In this document: piece after piece, positions 29,734 to 41,577 of the stretch
Layout of the letters: each line of letters opens with the position of its first letter
How positions within the stretch are numbered: position 1 is the stretch's first letter
Source of the DNA: Prostheceraeus crozeri
Taxonomy: Eukaryota; Platyhelminthes; Polycladida; Euryleptidae
Direction of reading: 5' to 3'
Length of the DNA: 64,000 nt
NCBI GenBank assembly: GCA_907163375.1
Contig: CAJQUW010016186.1
Location: 124,001 to 188,000 of the forward strand
Position numbers and translations under genes: made by a program
The notes under the pieces: model-generated
What the model saw: only the letters and a program-made list of their open reading frames with translations
Told to the model about the DNA's origin: nothing
The model's database searches: none

Positions 29734-31954
29734 CTATACCTTGAAGGTAAGACAGAGACGCCGATCCTTCATCAAACAAAACTGATCAATCACCTGATCA
29801 TAAAAATCAGACTTGGAGATAATTTCAGAAAACAGTTTCTTTTCAACGTCTATTAGCATCAACTGTGCAAGTCGCGTCTGACCCATTGTGTTTCTTGCAC
29901 ATGTTTTTAAGCGCTTCAGCACACTAAAAGTACGTTCACATGAAACGCTCGTCAGAGGGATAGTCAATGCCACATGCAAAAAACAAGATATATTGGGCAA
30001 TGCCTTCAAAATACCACTGACATGAAGGGCTTTCAGAAAAGTGCTAACTCCTCCAGATTCTAACTTTCGAAGTGAGTCGAAAGTCGAGTCACTCTTCAAA
30101 GTTCTCAATTCAATTTTGAATTGTATTTTATCGATACCCTTGGTCATTTCTGGGTATCGACTGAAAAACAGGTTTATCAACCGATCGAATTCATTGTCAT
30201 GCAACTGTTGATCATCAATCATAAAATACAACAAATTGATCCACTCGTGCTGGAAAAATCTTGAAATCGATCAGACAAATGACTCAAAATGACATCAATC
30301 ACTTCAAAGGAGAGTCTCCTACATTTGTCCTGGGTGCACTTTGTGTCGTCATTTGTGATATTATATCCACTGTCAGCAAACGCCTTTGCACTGGGTTGGC
30401 GTTGGCGCTTCTTTCTCTACAGCGCACTCCAAACGATCAGAAATCTCACTCCAAACATTCTCAAAAGAATCTGACTGTCTCAAAGCACTCAAGTAAGATC
30501 TGTAGTCATCCAGTCTGCTCTGAACGAGGAGAGGATCAACTTTTGGACACTGCGGGCCCATGCCTTCGCCTCGTTTCTGGTCATGGATGTGTTGGTTCGA
30601 TCATTCGAAATTTTGTCTAAATGTTGAAGTATTTCGACAAAAAAATTGTCAAAAATTTTGATTGATTTCCCTCGCGATAGCCATCGTGTCTGAGAAAGCG
30701 AAGGTATGCGCGTGGTGAGACCTGAGGCGCGCTTCGGAGAGGAGCGAAAAAAAGAGGTGATGTTCTCTAAAGTTCCAAAAAATAAATCGATATCGTCAAT
30801 TGCTGAACATGCCTGCCTGAGAACAAGTGCCAATTTGTGGGCAATGATTAAAATGTGCTGATGGCCATCGATCAAGAATTATTCTACTCACCGAGTTGTG
30901 CAAACCTGCCATGTTCTGAGCTCCATCATAAGATTGTCCAACGATATTTGAATCATCAGTAACACCGACGCTTTCAAGGCTGTTGATTACAATTTCGGCC
31001 AGAGACGCTGCTCGACGATCTTCTGAAACATCACGTAGGTCGATCATGTGTTCGTATAGTGTTCCATCATGGATGATTCGAACGGCTACACACATCTGAC
31101 TTGTGTTGCTGATGTCGGAAGTTTCATCGGCCAGAACTGCCAAACAGGAAGCTCCTTTGATCCGAGTGCAAATCTCGTTGAACAAAAGTCGATGTAGACA
31201 AAAAATTATGTCATTCTGTATATCGGGAGACAATCCACTGAATACAGCATTTTCATTTGTCAACATTTCTGCGACGATGCTGTTATTGCTGTAGTTGCTC
31301 AGTAGACGAATTTGATCGACGTAGTTTCCTCTGAAGGATTCCTCCGAAGATTCGCGATGTCCGCGAAATGGTATCCCATGCATAGCGAGGTAGACCGCAG
31401 CGTCGATGTGGTGCTGAAGGGCTATTCGGTTCTTTCGAACCTGATCGTTGTGCCGTCGGATTTGCAGTTGGCGACCTTCGACGATGGAACTTTGGATATT
31501 CACAGTCCCGATCAGTGAATATGACAACACAGCAGATACATGGTCTTTCGATCTATTGTACATCTTGATCAGGTTAGAGAGATTTCCCAAGTCCGTGACG
31601 CCGGCTGAAGTCCAACATGAAGATGTTTTCCTCTTGAAGATTAAACATAGGTAACAAAAAAACCGACGCCTAGTTTCGCATCCACAAAGCCATTCAGCAT
31701 ATCAGATTGTACTGTTTGTTGAAGTCGCATTGTCTTTTGCCATCGAAGCGAAAATGAGGATGCGGTGGGCCGTTGTTTTTCAAGCGAAGTCTGTCTGCGT
31801 AGGTAATGTCAGATTGTGGGGTGTTTAACAAAAATTCCACAGAAGTCTGTTCCGAGTTATTTGCTGCCATTCCACGTTTGGAGTTAGTGCAGAAATGTAT
31901 GCAGTCAAATGTTCTGTCCAGTTTTGTAGCCCGAAGATTTACACAAAGCTTCAA
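29734..31954 (-). pseudogene. DUF4371-type hAT transposase, broken
   Basis: The N-terminal part (31694-31954) has the TTF-like TYADRLRLKNNGPPHPHFRF. The central part (30796-31590) has QHHIDAAVYLAMHGIPFRGH, SCLAVLADETSDISNTSQM and VGQSYDGAQNMAG, all signature words of DUF4371 hAT proteins. Next comes LSQTRWLSRGKSIKIF (30489-30875). The C-terminal hATC (29734-30234) has LPNISCFLHVALTIPLTSVS followed by CERTFSVLK. Catalytic residues are D in ADETSD, D in SYDGAQ and E in CERTFS. Frames change at least three times, so it is a pseudogene. Close relatives include domesticated ZMYM1-like genes, but the terminal repeats mark this copy as a transposon. Confidence 0.87.
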
Positions 31955-32286
31955 GTGTTGCCCCGCTCATCCGTTATCCACCTGAAGCAAAATCTCATCG
32001 CCTGTCTCAATACTAATCAACCTCACTGGTTGAATAGATGGATTTATCCCACCTCATTCTCACATGTGTCGAAAGCAGTATCAGAGTAATAACAAAAACA
32101 GATGTCAGACATTTCGCCTGCATTTTCCGATCTCCCACGTCCTATTCAACTGGTCAACTTGAATACTGTACATGTAGAGCGGCTTCTGAGAAAGTAAATC
32201 TCACTGATAGCACTGAGTGTCTGTGTTAATCAAGGAGGCACTGCGCTGATGGATTTCACAGCGGGTGAGGGAATTTCCGGGTGTCA

Positions 32287-32715
32287 AGTCACTTCGACCC
32301 CCTGACATTTCGACCCCATAAATTAAGTCATCTTAATTGACCCCATGAAATTCGGGGTTATCAAATCCACGCTTCTGCATAGTGCGTTGTCTACAGATAT
32401 AGATAAATTGATGTGCTCTGTTCAATTTCCTGCCCATTAGCTGGCTGTTACAAGCTCCATCTGTCTGTTTCATCGATTTTAACATCTATCAAAGATTTCA
32501 AATTCTTTGTGGGGTTATCGTGTTGTGGGTTATTATTTCATCGTGTTGTGGGTTATTTTTCCTGATGGATATTTCGGCTGTAATTTGCATTCATTAGTTA
32601 AAGTATGGCTCGTAGGGGTCTATTCTGCCTATCTGAAGTGGATTCACTCAGTGATAATCGATTTATGGTGTAATAACTAATAATGGGGTCGAAATGTCAG
32701 GGGGTCGAAGTGACT
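32287..32715. mobile_element. MITE with perfect 33-bp terminal inverted repeats
   Basis: The left end (starting AGTCACTTCGACCCCCTGAC) is matched without mismatch by the right end over 33 bp. The interior of about 360 bp is non-coding. The flanks (GGGTGTCA and AGTAACCA) give no clear target duplication. Perfect long ends suggest youth. No superfamily could be named. Confidence 0.82.
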
Positions 32716-33315
32716 AGTAACCAATTTCTGAGGCTTGTGTCAAAAGGAACACCGAGTTAAATAGAAAGAATCCATCACTGTCTATGGAATCCATTCAGCT
32801 TTGATTGATGTAGTTACATAATTGCATTGGTTTGTCCTAAAAGGTCCTAAAATCATCTGTAAATGGCATGTAGTATTTAGAATTGATTGAAAATGACAAA
32901 TAGACAAAAAATGAATAATGAAAAATAACACAAATACAGGTGTCGTACAAATATTAAAAAGTACTATTTACTGAATAGTTTGAATACCATACACGCTACG
33001 CCACTGGTCATCATTATGCCAATGCTTGCTGTTAGCATGTGAGCTGCATTTGAAGTGTATTTTCCGCTGTATTCCCAAACTGCGAAACTTGAAATGGAAT
33101 CGTACTCCAATCACGTCATTCTTTTCCCTAAGTTGGACGTTGATTTCAAAAAGGTGGTATGCTGATGTAGAACAATTACATTGTTATCGGGTTGTGGTCT
33201 ATAAACGTCTGCCATTTATGTGGCCAAAATGCGAGTCTTCATTCGCACCTGAAACATCCTTAAGTAGCCCTACTTCAGCAACAGTATTGGAATTCCCTGG
33301 TTGGAGTTCCTTGGT

Positions 33316-34415
33316 TCATAATTCTAACATATGATGGAAAAACAACTGCCACAAAAGGAAGTTGACGGAGTTTCCGAAGTCGAAGGATAAATTGATGTTA
33401 GGATGGCATTGGTTGAGAAAGTCATGAAATTCGATGAGACCCTGCCTGCCGTGGGGCCAGATGCCGAAGATATCATCTTGGTAGCGCCTCCAAAGTGATG
33501 GCTTGAGCAGATATTCATTGAGGGCTGATGTTTCCCATTTTGCCAAAAAGATGCTGACAAAGGCTCCGCCAAACGGGTTACCCATGACGACACCCCGCTT
33601 CTGTCTCCAGCAGGAGTCTTGGAAAATGAAGACATTTGAACTTAGGATAGTTTTGAGGAGAGAGATGAGGGTAAGGTCTGGGCGGCATGGATCAGGGTGG
33701 CGTAGGAATGCTTCACTGACCGATTGGATGCCTTCTTCAATTGGGATGTTGGTGTAGAGGGATGTGACGTCCACTGAGAAAAGAATGTCGTCTGGACCAC
33801 AAATGAAACTTCTCAATATGGCGAGGTGGCCGCAGTCCCTGACGTAACTTGCTTAGAGAGAGCACAAAGGCAGGAGGAGGAAGTTGACAAGGTCACTGCA
33901 ACGGCGTGAAATTGAACGGATGTCGGTGACGATGGGTCTGCCAGGGAGAGTTACGGTTTAGGGTCAGGATTCTTTGTGGAGTTTAGGAAGGAGGTAAAAT
34001 CTTCTTGGACGGTGGTCGGGAGGCGGCAATAAGACTTCGTGTTCTCTGGTGGTGATGAATTTGGAGGAGTGGAGGTGGCGGATCAGTTGACGTAGTTTGC
34101 TGGTAATTTGGTTGGTTGAAGATTGCATACTTGGCACAGGTTCGTAGAAGTCTGCGTTGTGGAGTTGTCTGAAAGCTTCAGCACAGTAAGCTTCAGTCGG
34201 CATGAGTACCCATTTTCCGCCCTTGTCTGAAGACTTGATAGTGGTGGTTGTAGTAGCACGCAAGCGTGAGGGTTCCTGTGATTTAGTAGGAGTAAGATTT
34301 GGCGAGCTGAAACACTCGTGGTCACGACGTAGGTAATTTCTGGTTGCCGTGAGTATCTGACTTGAAATTCGAAGGATGTGATTGGGCACCATTGCTCATG
34401 GAGGCCAGCGTTCGG
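33316..34415 (-). mobile_element. Penelope-like element fragment (RT)
   Basis: The N-terminal RT part (33964-34392) has IKSSDKGGKWVLMPTEAYC and RRFYLLPKLHKES. The palm (33316-33816) has LFSVDVTSLYTNIPIEEGIQ, VVMGNPFGGAFVSIF and RRYQDDIFGIWPHGRQG. These are the distinctive Penelope-like RT words, with the catalytic DD in YQDD. A frame change or short loss lies between the two parts, and the GIY-YIG domain is absent. The 5' edge abuts the (TC)n tail of LINE family A at about 34420. Residue identity to the element at 57293 looks high by eye. Confidence 0.87.
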
Positions 34416-34419
34416 AGAG

Positions 34420-37180
34420 AGAGAGGGGGGGGAAGAGAACTATGAACTATGAAATATATTTTTGAAAAACCAATTATAGGATTTTCGTTCTCGTTCAGAT
34501 TTTACATATCGAGTGTACATAAATTGAAAAGATAGAGAAGTTTTGCAAAGGAATTGCACGATTACAAAGAGAGCTATGAAACGCGATTGTCTTAGTTCTA
34601 GGTTTTAAAAAAGTATGATTATGGCGAGTTCTTCTATCATTACATGTAGGTAGCCTGCGAAGAATAGGATGGAGAGGATTTGAAGCATTTTTCATGATAC
34701 TGCATGCCATTCTTCGATCTTCGTCACGTAGTAGAATAGTATTCGCCGAATATAACTTTGAAGTAAAGCTATACCGATGGCAACTTTCTAAAAATCGGTT
34801 TATTCTCCCAATGGAACCACTATCATATCCGTATACAGAAATCCCATATCGTATTCTGGACAAAATGATGGCGTCAAAAAATTTGTCGATGTGATTTTGT
34901 GCTACCTTTTGTAGCTTTAGAGATTTAATGACGTATATGAGAGATTTCATTCTGTTGATAAGGTCTTGAGTGTGGAGTGAGAAATTGCAATTTGATTGTA
35001 ATTTGATACCAAGTGTGTTGATGAACTGAGCTTCTGATAGCGATATTGAATTACATTGACAATTATTCAATGTATTTAATGAGGAACGCATTTGCTTACT
35101 TTTGGCAATATTGATCTTGAAATGATTTGTTTGAGACCATGCCAAAATATGCTCAAATTCTTCTTTCAACAAGTTCTTCTACTTTTCAGTAGGATCTTTA
35201 TAGCACGGGATAATCATTGTACTATCATCTGAATACTTAATAGTCTTGTTTATTTCCTTGCTAGAGCGGAGATTATCAGTCATTATAGAGAAAATGTTTG
35301 TGCCACCCACCATTCCCTGAGAACAACCCAAAACAATGCCATGAAACTCGAGTGATTCAGTCTTCCAGGATAGACGTTGAAACCTATTGATGCTGAAATC
35401 GAAAAGCCAGTCTTTGATATTGTCCGCATCAATAAATCTATCGTTTTTTTTGATAGGCAATTTCTTGCCGGACACAGTCAAATGCCTTCGAGAAATCGAT
35501 CGTCACAAATGCACTCCATCAATTGCAGGATTATCTAGATGTTCTAATGAAAGGAGACAATCATAGGTGGACAACTTGAGTCTATACGCAAATTGCATAG
35601 GATCTCCAAATTTAGCGTTTTCGATGAACAGCTCTTTCAAATAGTCTGCCTGCTATTGGAGTCACAGAAATACTCCTGATATCATCTGAACATTTTGCAT
35701 TATTCACTTTTGGTATCGCAGTAATATTTGATAATTTATAGATTCGAGGGAATTCCGCGCATTTCAATAATAAGTTCCAAACGCATAGGAATACCGGCGA
35801 CAGAATGTCCCAATATTCAGCAAACACGGAATGTGGAATTCCCGAAGGACCTGGAGAATTTCGTTTACAGTTTTTCATAACCGATATTACATCATGAATG
35901 TTTAGCAACTCAATTTCGACTTTCCTTGTATCAGATAAAAATGTTCTTTTAGTAATATCGAAAGAGATTTTCTCCGATTCTTTTTTTGAACATCGTTTCG
36001 CCAGCTCTAAATTCAAGCTACATCCATCGAAATAACCAGTCATTATTTGCTTTGAAGAGATTTTCCTGTGAGTCATTGAATCTATTTCTCTCCACCAATC
36101 CTTTGCACTACATGTTGGGAGATAATTAAATTATGAACGACGTATATTCTCTGCAAGATTGGCTTGTTTTTTTTTAACTTGACCCTTTCTCTGTGCTAGT
36201 TGCTTCTTTCGCAATAGCCATTTAGTAAACGGAGTTATCCACGGAGAATCTCTGTCGCTAATGCAGACCTGTCGTACTGGAAAAGCGGGTTAAGTTAATG
36301 TTTGCAATGTTAGTTCTAATTCCTCAGCAGCCGTATATGTATCATCGATTTCAAAAATAAAAGAAAAATCTGTGGTAGATATTAGTGTGTCGAAAACTTT
36401 TCTTTGATTATAAGAAAAGTCTCTGAAAGTTACTTTTCGACGAATTGGAGGGTGTCTAGTTATCGGAATCACTAAAATACCCAAATGATCTCTCTGAATT
36501 GTTGGTTTAAAACATGATGTAGATAAAATCAAATCAGGACGATCGGTGAGTAATAAATCAAGGTTTGAATTTGAACGCGTTGGAGGTGTAGATAAGGTTG
36601 TTAAACCACACATATGTAAATCAGAGAGATCTAGGAGATTTAAGTCACCACCAATTATGATGATAGCGCTGTGGTCATTAGACAGTATTTCCTCGACATT
36701 TTCCTTTAAATATGCTACCAAGCAGTCTCCGTTGCTACCTGGTGGATGGTCAGACACATTGGCATATACAGTTTTACCAGAACTTTCCTTGCAAGACTTT
36801 ATCCACAGAGATTCAACATCGTTACTTATGTCCATTATTTCGTAATTCAATGATTGTCTTGCATATATGAGGATGCCACCACCTTTAAGTGATTTGATAC
36901 AATCGGGTCGTTTACAATGACATACCAAGCGATCGCGTCGGAAGATAGAGAAATCCTTTATTGTTATGTATGAGTCAGGAATTATTCTCCTGAGAAATGT
37001 TTCTGTTATGCAAAATAAATCGTTTTGTATAATAATAGTTTTTGCAAATCTTCAGCTACTAAACTACTTGCTTTTTGATTAGTGCTGTTTGTTTTCTTAG
37101 GAGAGAATACGTTTAAAACTCCAACTGTAGGTAAATGGACCTTTGTAGTCAAATAATGAGGGAAAGATGGGGAACCCCCA
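34420..37180 (-). mobile_element. LINE family A (CR1/L2-like), 5'-truncated copy 1
   Basis: The EEP endonuclease lies at about 36290-37140 (CITETFLRR in a shifted frame, then GGGILIYARQSLNYEI, GGDLNLLDLSDL and SNSNLDLLLTDRPDL; catalytic D and N of GGDLN visible). RT lies at 34495-36076 (NSPGPSGIPHSVFAEY, ITAIPKVNNAK, KYSDDSTMIIPCY) with a C-terminal thumb (SRIRYGISVYGYDSGSIGRI). The 3' UTR ends with TTCATAGTTCATAGTTC, then a C/T-rich simple tail at 34415-34440. ORF2 is in four or more frames. ORF1 is missing, and the 5' edge meets the direct repeat of the retrovirus-like element at 37181. Confidence 0.87.
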
Positions 37181-37523
37181 ATGACTCAGCGGAAATGGAG
37201 GTACGGGGCACTTTCTTCTAATTACGATTCATAAAGATGGGCGAGAGATAATCTTCGTTCCGTGCCAAGTAATAAAGAGGGAGGCGAATGTTTAATCCTG
37301 TACCAGCGGCAATCAACTTCAAAAGGTGCCGCCCACGCTGCGATGTGGTTGGACTCAAGGAAGCTGGGAATGAAATCGGAAGGCGAACGTTTAATCCTGT
37401 ACCAGCGGCCATCAACTTCAAAGACCTAAAAGCGCTCGTGGAAATAATAAAATTCATTCTAATTAGAAAATTCTCCTCTACTCGAGGGACCATAATGGCG
37501 TTAAGGTGCCGCCCACGCTGCGA
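37181..37523 (+). repeat. 5' direct repeat (LTR part) of the retrovirus-like element
   Basis: It is about 99 percent identical to 51183-51525. It contains an internal duplication: GTTTAATCCTGTACCAGCGG occurs at 37288 and 37389, and GTGCCGCCCACGCTGCGATG at 37325 and 37507. The LTR probably continues to the right, past the shared end. A TATAAAA box lies at 38092. Confidence 0.85.
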
Positions 37524-38084
37524 TGTGATTGGACTCAAGGAAGCTAGAAATGAAGGCGAACCACAAGAGGTCTCAGGACGCGGTAGACCAATGGACCATG
37601 TGCGAGCGAGTGGGCAAGGATTGGACATGAGCGAGAGACGAATCTTCTTGCCTGCCTGGGCTCCATCATCCTACGTGCTTTATGAGGAAGAGACTATATA
37701 ATCTCAGACCCCAACCCCAACGGCAGACTATCGAATCGACAAAAACTTTGCTTGTTCGAGCAGCTTCGTCTCGTTCTCTCAAAGACTGTCCATTGCCTGA
37801 TCTTCTTCGCGGAGGGAGAAAACTTGGAGTGGTCATCTCACCAAAAGGCGGTAACATTGATTCCTTGTTCATATGTAAATCTGTGACCTAAAGTCTCCTC
37901 TTAAAATTTTGGCATCTCTGCTAGCGCTAATTTAAATTTGTAACGCTTTATGCGTATTCGTATTTCGTATCATAAAGTTGAGTTATTTCTGTGTGTGTAA
38001 CGCTAACTAACTTCTGAACTATTTTACTGTGTGTTTCCTTGTTATCTATCAATCAACGCAATTGTCTAAATACTTATCTCTATA

Positions 38085-38110
38085 TCTGCGCTATAAAACT
38101 TTGTTTTTGT
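38085..38110 (+). promoter_or_regulatory. Candidate TATA box of the 5' LTR
   Basis: GCTATAAAACTTTG at about 38090 is followed by a pyrimidine-rich start-like stretch. The position, 0.9 kb into the 5' repeat region, would suit an LTR promoter. No mapping evidence is available. Confidence 0.4.
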
Positions 38111-38299
38111 TCCGTCAAACGAGACTGGCAAGGTATTGTCCGGTGTTTGGGAATCGGGGTTCAGTAACTTAATCGAGACGTCGAGGAACCTATCACTGAT
38201 CTCCTTTCCTTTCCCGGACAGAACTACCGGGTCCTGGGTTTCACACCCCGGAGTCGCTTAGCCGTTGCACTTAACAGGACCATACTGACCAATTGCTAA

Positions 38300-40820
38300 A
38301 GCTAATACTGGGCTTCCGTCAAGGCGAACGTAACTTAAATATTACATCTCTACTTCAGCTGATTTTTTTTGTCAACGTCAAAATAATTTCGTTCTTCTTT
38401 CCCCGTGCACGACTGACCCCAAAAATCTCTCGCTCAACTGATTTCTTACCTTGTCCTGTCAGATCTGCTTCCCTCTCTCTCCTTATCTTCTTCCTCAATT
38501 CTCAATTCCTCTAAAGTTCAATTTAGCGTTAAAAGGTTTAAACCGACAAGCCGATAGTAGCCCTAATAATCTAACATACCTATCAAAACGATAGAGTCTT
38601 AAGTCGTCAACTGACATCAGCGGCAGTAACAAATACGAGTCATACGATCAAAATACGAATAATCATCGAAAGTCAAAACCGCCCAACATCTTGGAACACA
38701 GTTAAGATCACAACTGATAAATTAATAAATCTAAAACCTTAAATTACAATTGGAGGTCTTTCACTTGCACATTACCTGCCAGGCCTATCTCGTTTGACGG
38801 TTCACACTCACGTTTCTCCCATTTGCCTCCGCTAAGTTTTTCTGGCAATATCAGCGAAGTCTCACTAGGCGATCTGAGGACTAGGCCACCGAGTTTGACA
38901 GACACGTTTTGAAGTTGGTAGGAACCAGTCACGCTCGTGATATTGTACAGAGCCCGTTTTTGAGAGAGATTTATTGCCCGCCGGCGGAGGATTAATTTGG
39001 CTCTGACTCAGTGAATACACTGTGGGATTGATTTGGATTGGAATTTGCGCGCTAATTTTGGGTCCCCGACAGAGGGAAGGGGCGGCCGGAAAAGCTACCG
39101 GCCGGTAGTATTGTTTGATTGGTTGGCCAGCCCGTTGTGCACCATTGCACCGTGTGGGACTTGTGGAGTCCCCTGTTAGCCTGACTGCACAGCCTCCAAC
39201 GCATATACGCCGGTGTGCTCAGCACACATCTCAAGCTCTATACGGTACTGTATTGTACTTAGAATTCCCAGCCGAAGTCCTCAGAGATCCTAGCTAATAT
39301 ATTAGAACGCAGAGATAGAGGAGACTTAGGTTTTAGTATCTGAAATTACTTTTGCTACTGCTGCAACTACATCAAGTGTCTATCAGTCGGACATTAACTA
39401 CCGACACTAGCTATCTTAAGAATAATTCCTAATACTTGCAGACAAGTGTCTACCAGTCGTACATAACCAACAAAAAAAAAGACAAACTCTCTGAATACTT
39501 GCCTGGTCGGACGACCCCGACAATAACAAACTTTTATCTGGTAAAGCTCATTGATTTTACTTGTGCAAAGACATACTATATTTTGTAATATTTTTGCTTC
39601 GCAGTCAGTGGCATCGCTAAGGTGATACTGGGGTTTGGGTTTCTGTGTATTGTGCTTCATTCTCTGTGCATATATCTATCTATATATACCGAATACCCAT
39701 TTCTATCTAGTACTGTGCTTGTCATTTGGTTAGCGTTTTGCATTTCCATTTATCCGAATAACTCAGTGTGCGATAATCATATTGTGAGTGACTACATTAT
39801 TCTATGCTCCGCTTATAATTACATATCCCTTACATCGCTTATTTATCTCCATCCAATTTACGACTTATCCCCCTCCTTCCCTGCCAATCATCTCCATTGC
39901 CGATACGTAAATTGTGCGACTTGACTTGAGGTATATTAACACCAGTAGACGGTATCTGGCATCATCCACCACACTCAGTACTTATACGCAATCTTATAAT
40001 CAAGCAGGTACATTTATAGGTGGCGATCATTATTTTAACATTTTGTCTAGATTTCATCTAGAAGAACTAGTAATTTGCTCTGCATAACTCGCCTGCCCTC
40101 ATAAAATTTAGCAAACAATTGACTGAAGTTGGGTAGACATCAACATAATCGAACAAACGCTTTCCCGCGGACATATACATCGCCAACCGCGAACTACTAT
40201 TACACGGGAGTAATCGCATTGAAATTGCTTCCCAGTATAGTGTCATAGAGTTCAGATTCCACTACCAACAGGGTACACAACAATTATTGCAGAAAATCAC
40301 GTATTTCCTTTGTGAGGGTATTATCAAGAGCATCGATTGGGTACTATTCTTCGCGGACATATAATATCCGCGGCCATTTTCTTCTTACACAAACTGCAAT
40401 TGTTTGCTAATTATTATTTACATACATATTTTACCTCTGCCAAAACTTTACCTAACATACAGACACATCCCGTTTACCTAATTGCCATAGACAAGATTGC
40501 TACCCTTTCTCTTAAACTATCCCAAGTATAAGTCTACACCATATTTTCATTGTTGTGGGAACTTCTACTCATTCTATCAGTACAATTATCGACAGTAATT
40601 TTACTGATTATTGAACCCCTTCCTCGTTCAAGCAAATTGCGTTTTTCTCAGTGACGCTCATCTGGCCAAACTAGTAAAACTATAATTCTTAGTTTTTACT
40701 AGTCTGTCCGTTCGAATATTGCGGCTTATAGAATCAGCTCCCCACTCTTTCACACATAAAGTCTAACTTTCACGACAATGGCAAAACGAACTCGCTCGGG
40801 TAGGGAGATAGTTCTAGAGG
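38300..40820 (+). other. Long non-coding leader of the retrovirus-like element
   Basis: No ORF above background lies between the LTR-like region and the palindrome. It may hold packaging or splice signals, but none is recognised with confidence. Confidence 0.5.
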
Positions 40821-40822
40821 AT

Positions 40823-41568
40823 TAGTCCGGGAGCTAGCGTGAAGTTGTGCAGGGAACGAGGTAGTACATAAAACTTTCACATAGAATAGTACACCTCTAA
40901 CCTTCTGCAAAACTTCGCGTCTGCCGGATCAGATCATTTGCTTTTCAGAAATAGAGAGGATAACACAATCCTATGTATTTCCAGTGGTAAAATTGTGACA
41001 TTTAAGGTGTTGACTCCATTTTTTCGAATTTTTGCTCATAAAGTTACACAAATTGGTATTTTGTTGAACTGGTTATTATAGAAATCATCTACAGATCATG
41101 ATCTTTTAAATGAGTTATCATTCAGTGACAGAGGATGAAGTAAAGTGTACAAACATACACTTTTCGTTAAAGTATATCAACAATTTTCCTGAAATTTCTA
41201 TGTTAAAATTTGCAGTTACACCAACGAAAAGTGTCTGTTTGTACACTTTACTTCATCCTCTGTCACTGAATGATAACTCATTTAAAAGATCATGATCTGT
41301 AGATGATTTCTATAATAACCAGTTCAACAAAATACCAATTTGTGTAACTTTATGAGCAAAAATTCGAAAAAATGGAGTCAACACCTTAAATGTCACAATT
41401 TTACCACTGGAAATACATAGGATTGTGTTATCCTCTCTATTTCTGAAAAGCAAATGATCTGATCCGGCAGACGCGAAGTTTTGCAGAAGGTTAGAGGTGT
41501 ACTATGCTATGTGAAAGTTTTATGTACTACCTCGTTCCCTGCACAACTTCGCGCTAGCTCCCGGACTA
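40823..41568. repeat. Giant palindrome: 346-bp arms, 54-bp loop
   Basis: The arms 40823-41168 and 41223-41568 are complementary over their full length without any gap. I count about three mismatches by eye. The gag start at 41578 lies 10 bp past the right arm. In RNA this would form one of the longest simple hairpins expected in a leader. It could be an inverted duplication or an inserted foldback element, but no target duplication is seen. Confidence 0.93.
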
Positions 41569-41577
41569 GATGTCGAA

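Larger units (their letters stand above)
29498..33006 (-). mobile_element. hAT element, DUF4371/ZMYM1-like, 3.5 kb, carrying a MITE
   Basis: Both ends read CAGTGGCGTAG(G/C)GTG inward, a known terminus of the TTF-finger/DUF4371 hAT group. The transposase fills 29734-31954 on the minus strand. Flanking 8-mers do not match (AATTGTAG on the left, GTCATCAT on the right), so the target duplication was lost or one end was rearranged. The left end lies in the Gypsy RT, but the right flank is not Gypsy, which supports rearrangement. A MITE (32287-32715) sits in the right-hand part. Confidence 0.7.

Noticed and set aside
33026-33334. 102-residue plus frame
   Set aside because: No motif; part lies antisense to the Penelope-like fragment.
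37218-37701. Duplicated 130-residue frames on both strands, repeated at 51220-51586
   Set aside because: They are translations of the LTR-like direct repeat and its internal duplications.
38130-38250. TGGCAAGGTATTG and TGGGTTTCACACC as primer-binding sites of the large retrovirus-like element
   Set aside because: Neither matches a tRNA 3' end that I can name, and the LTR end is not defined.
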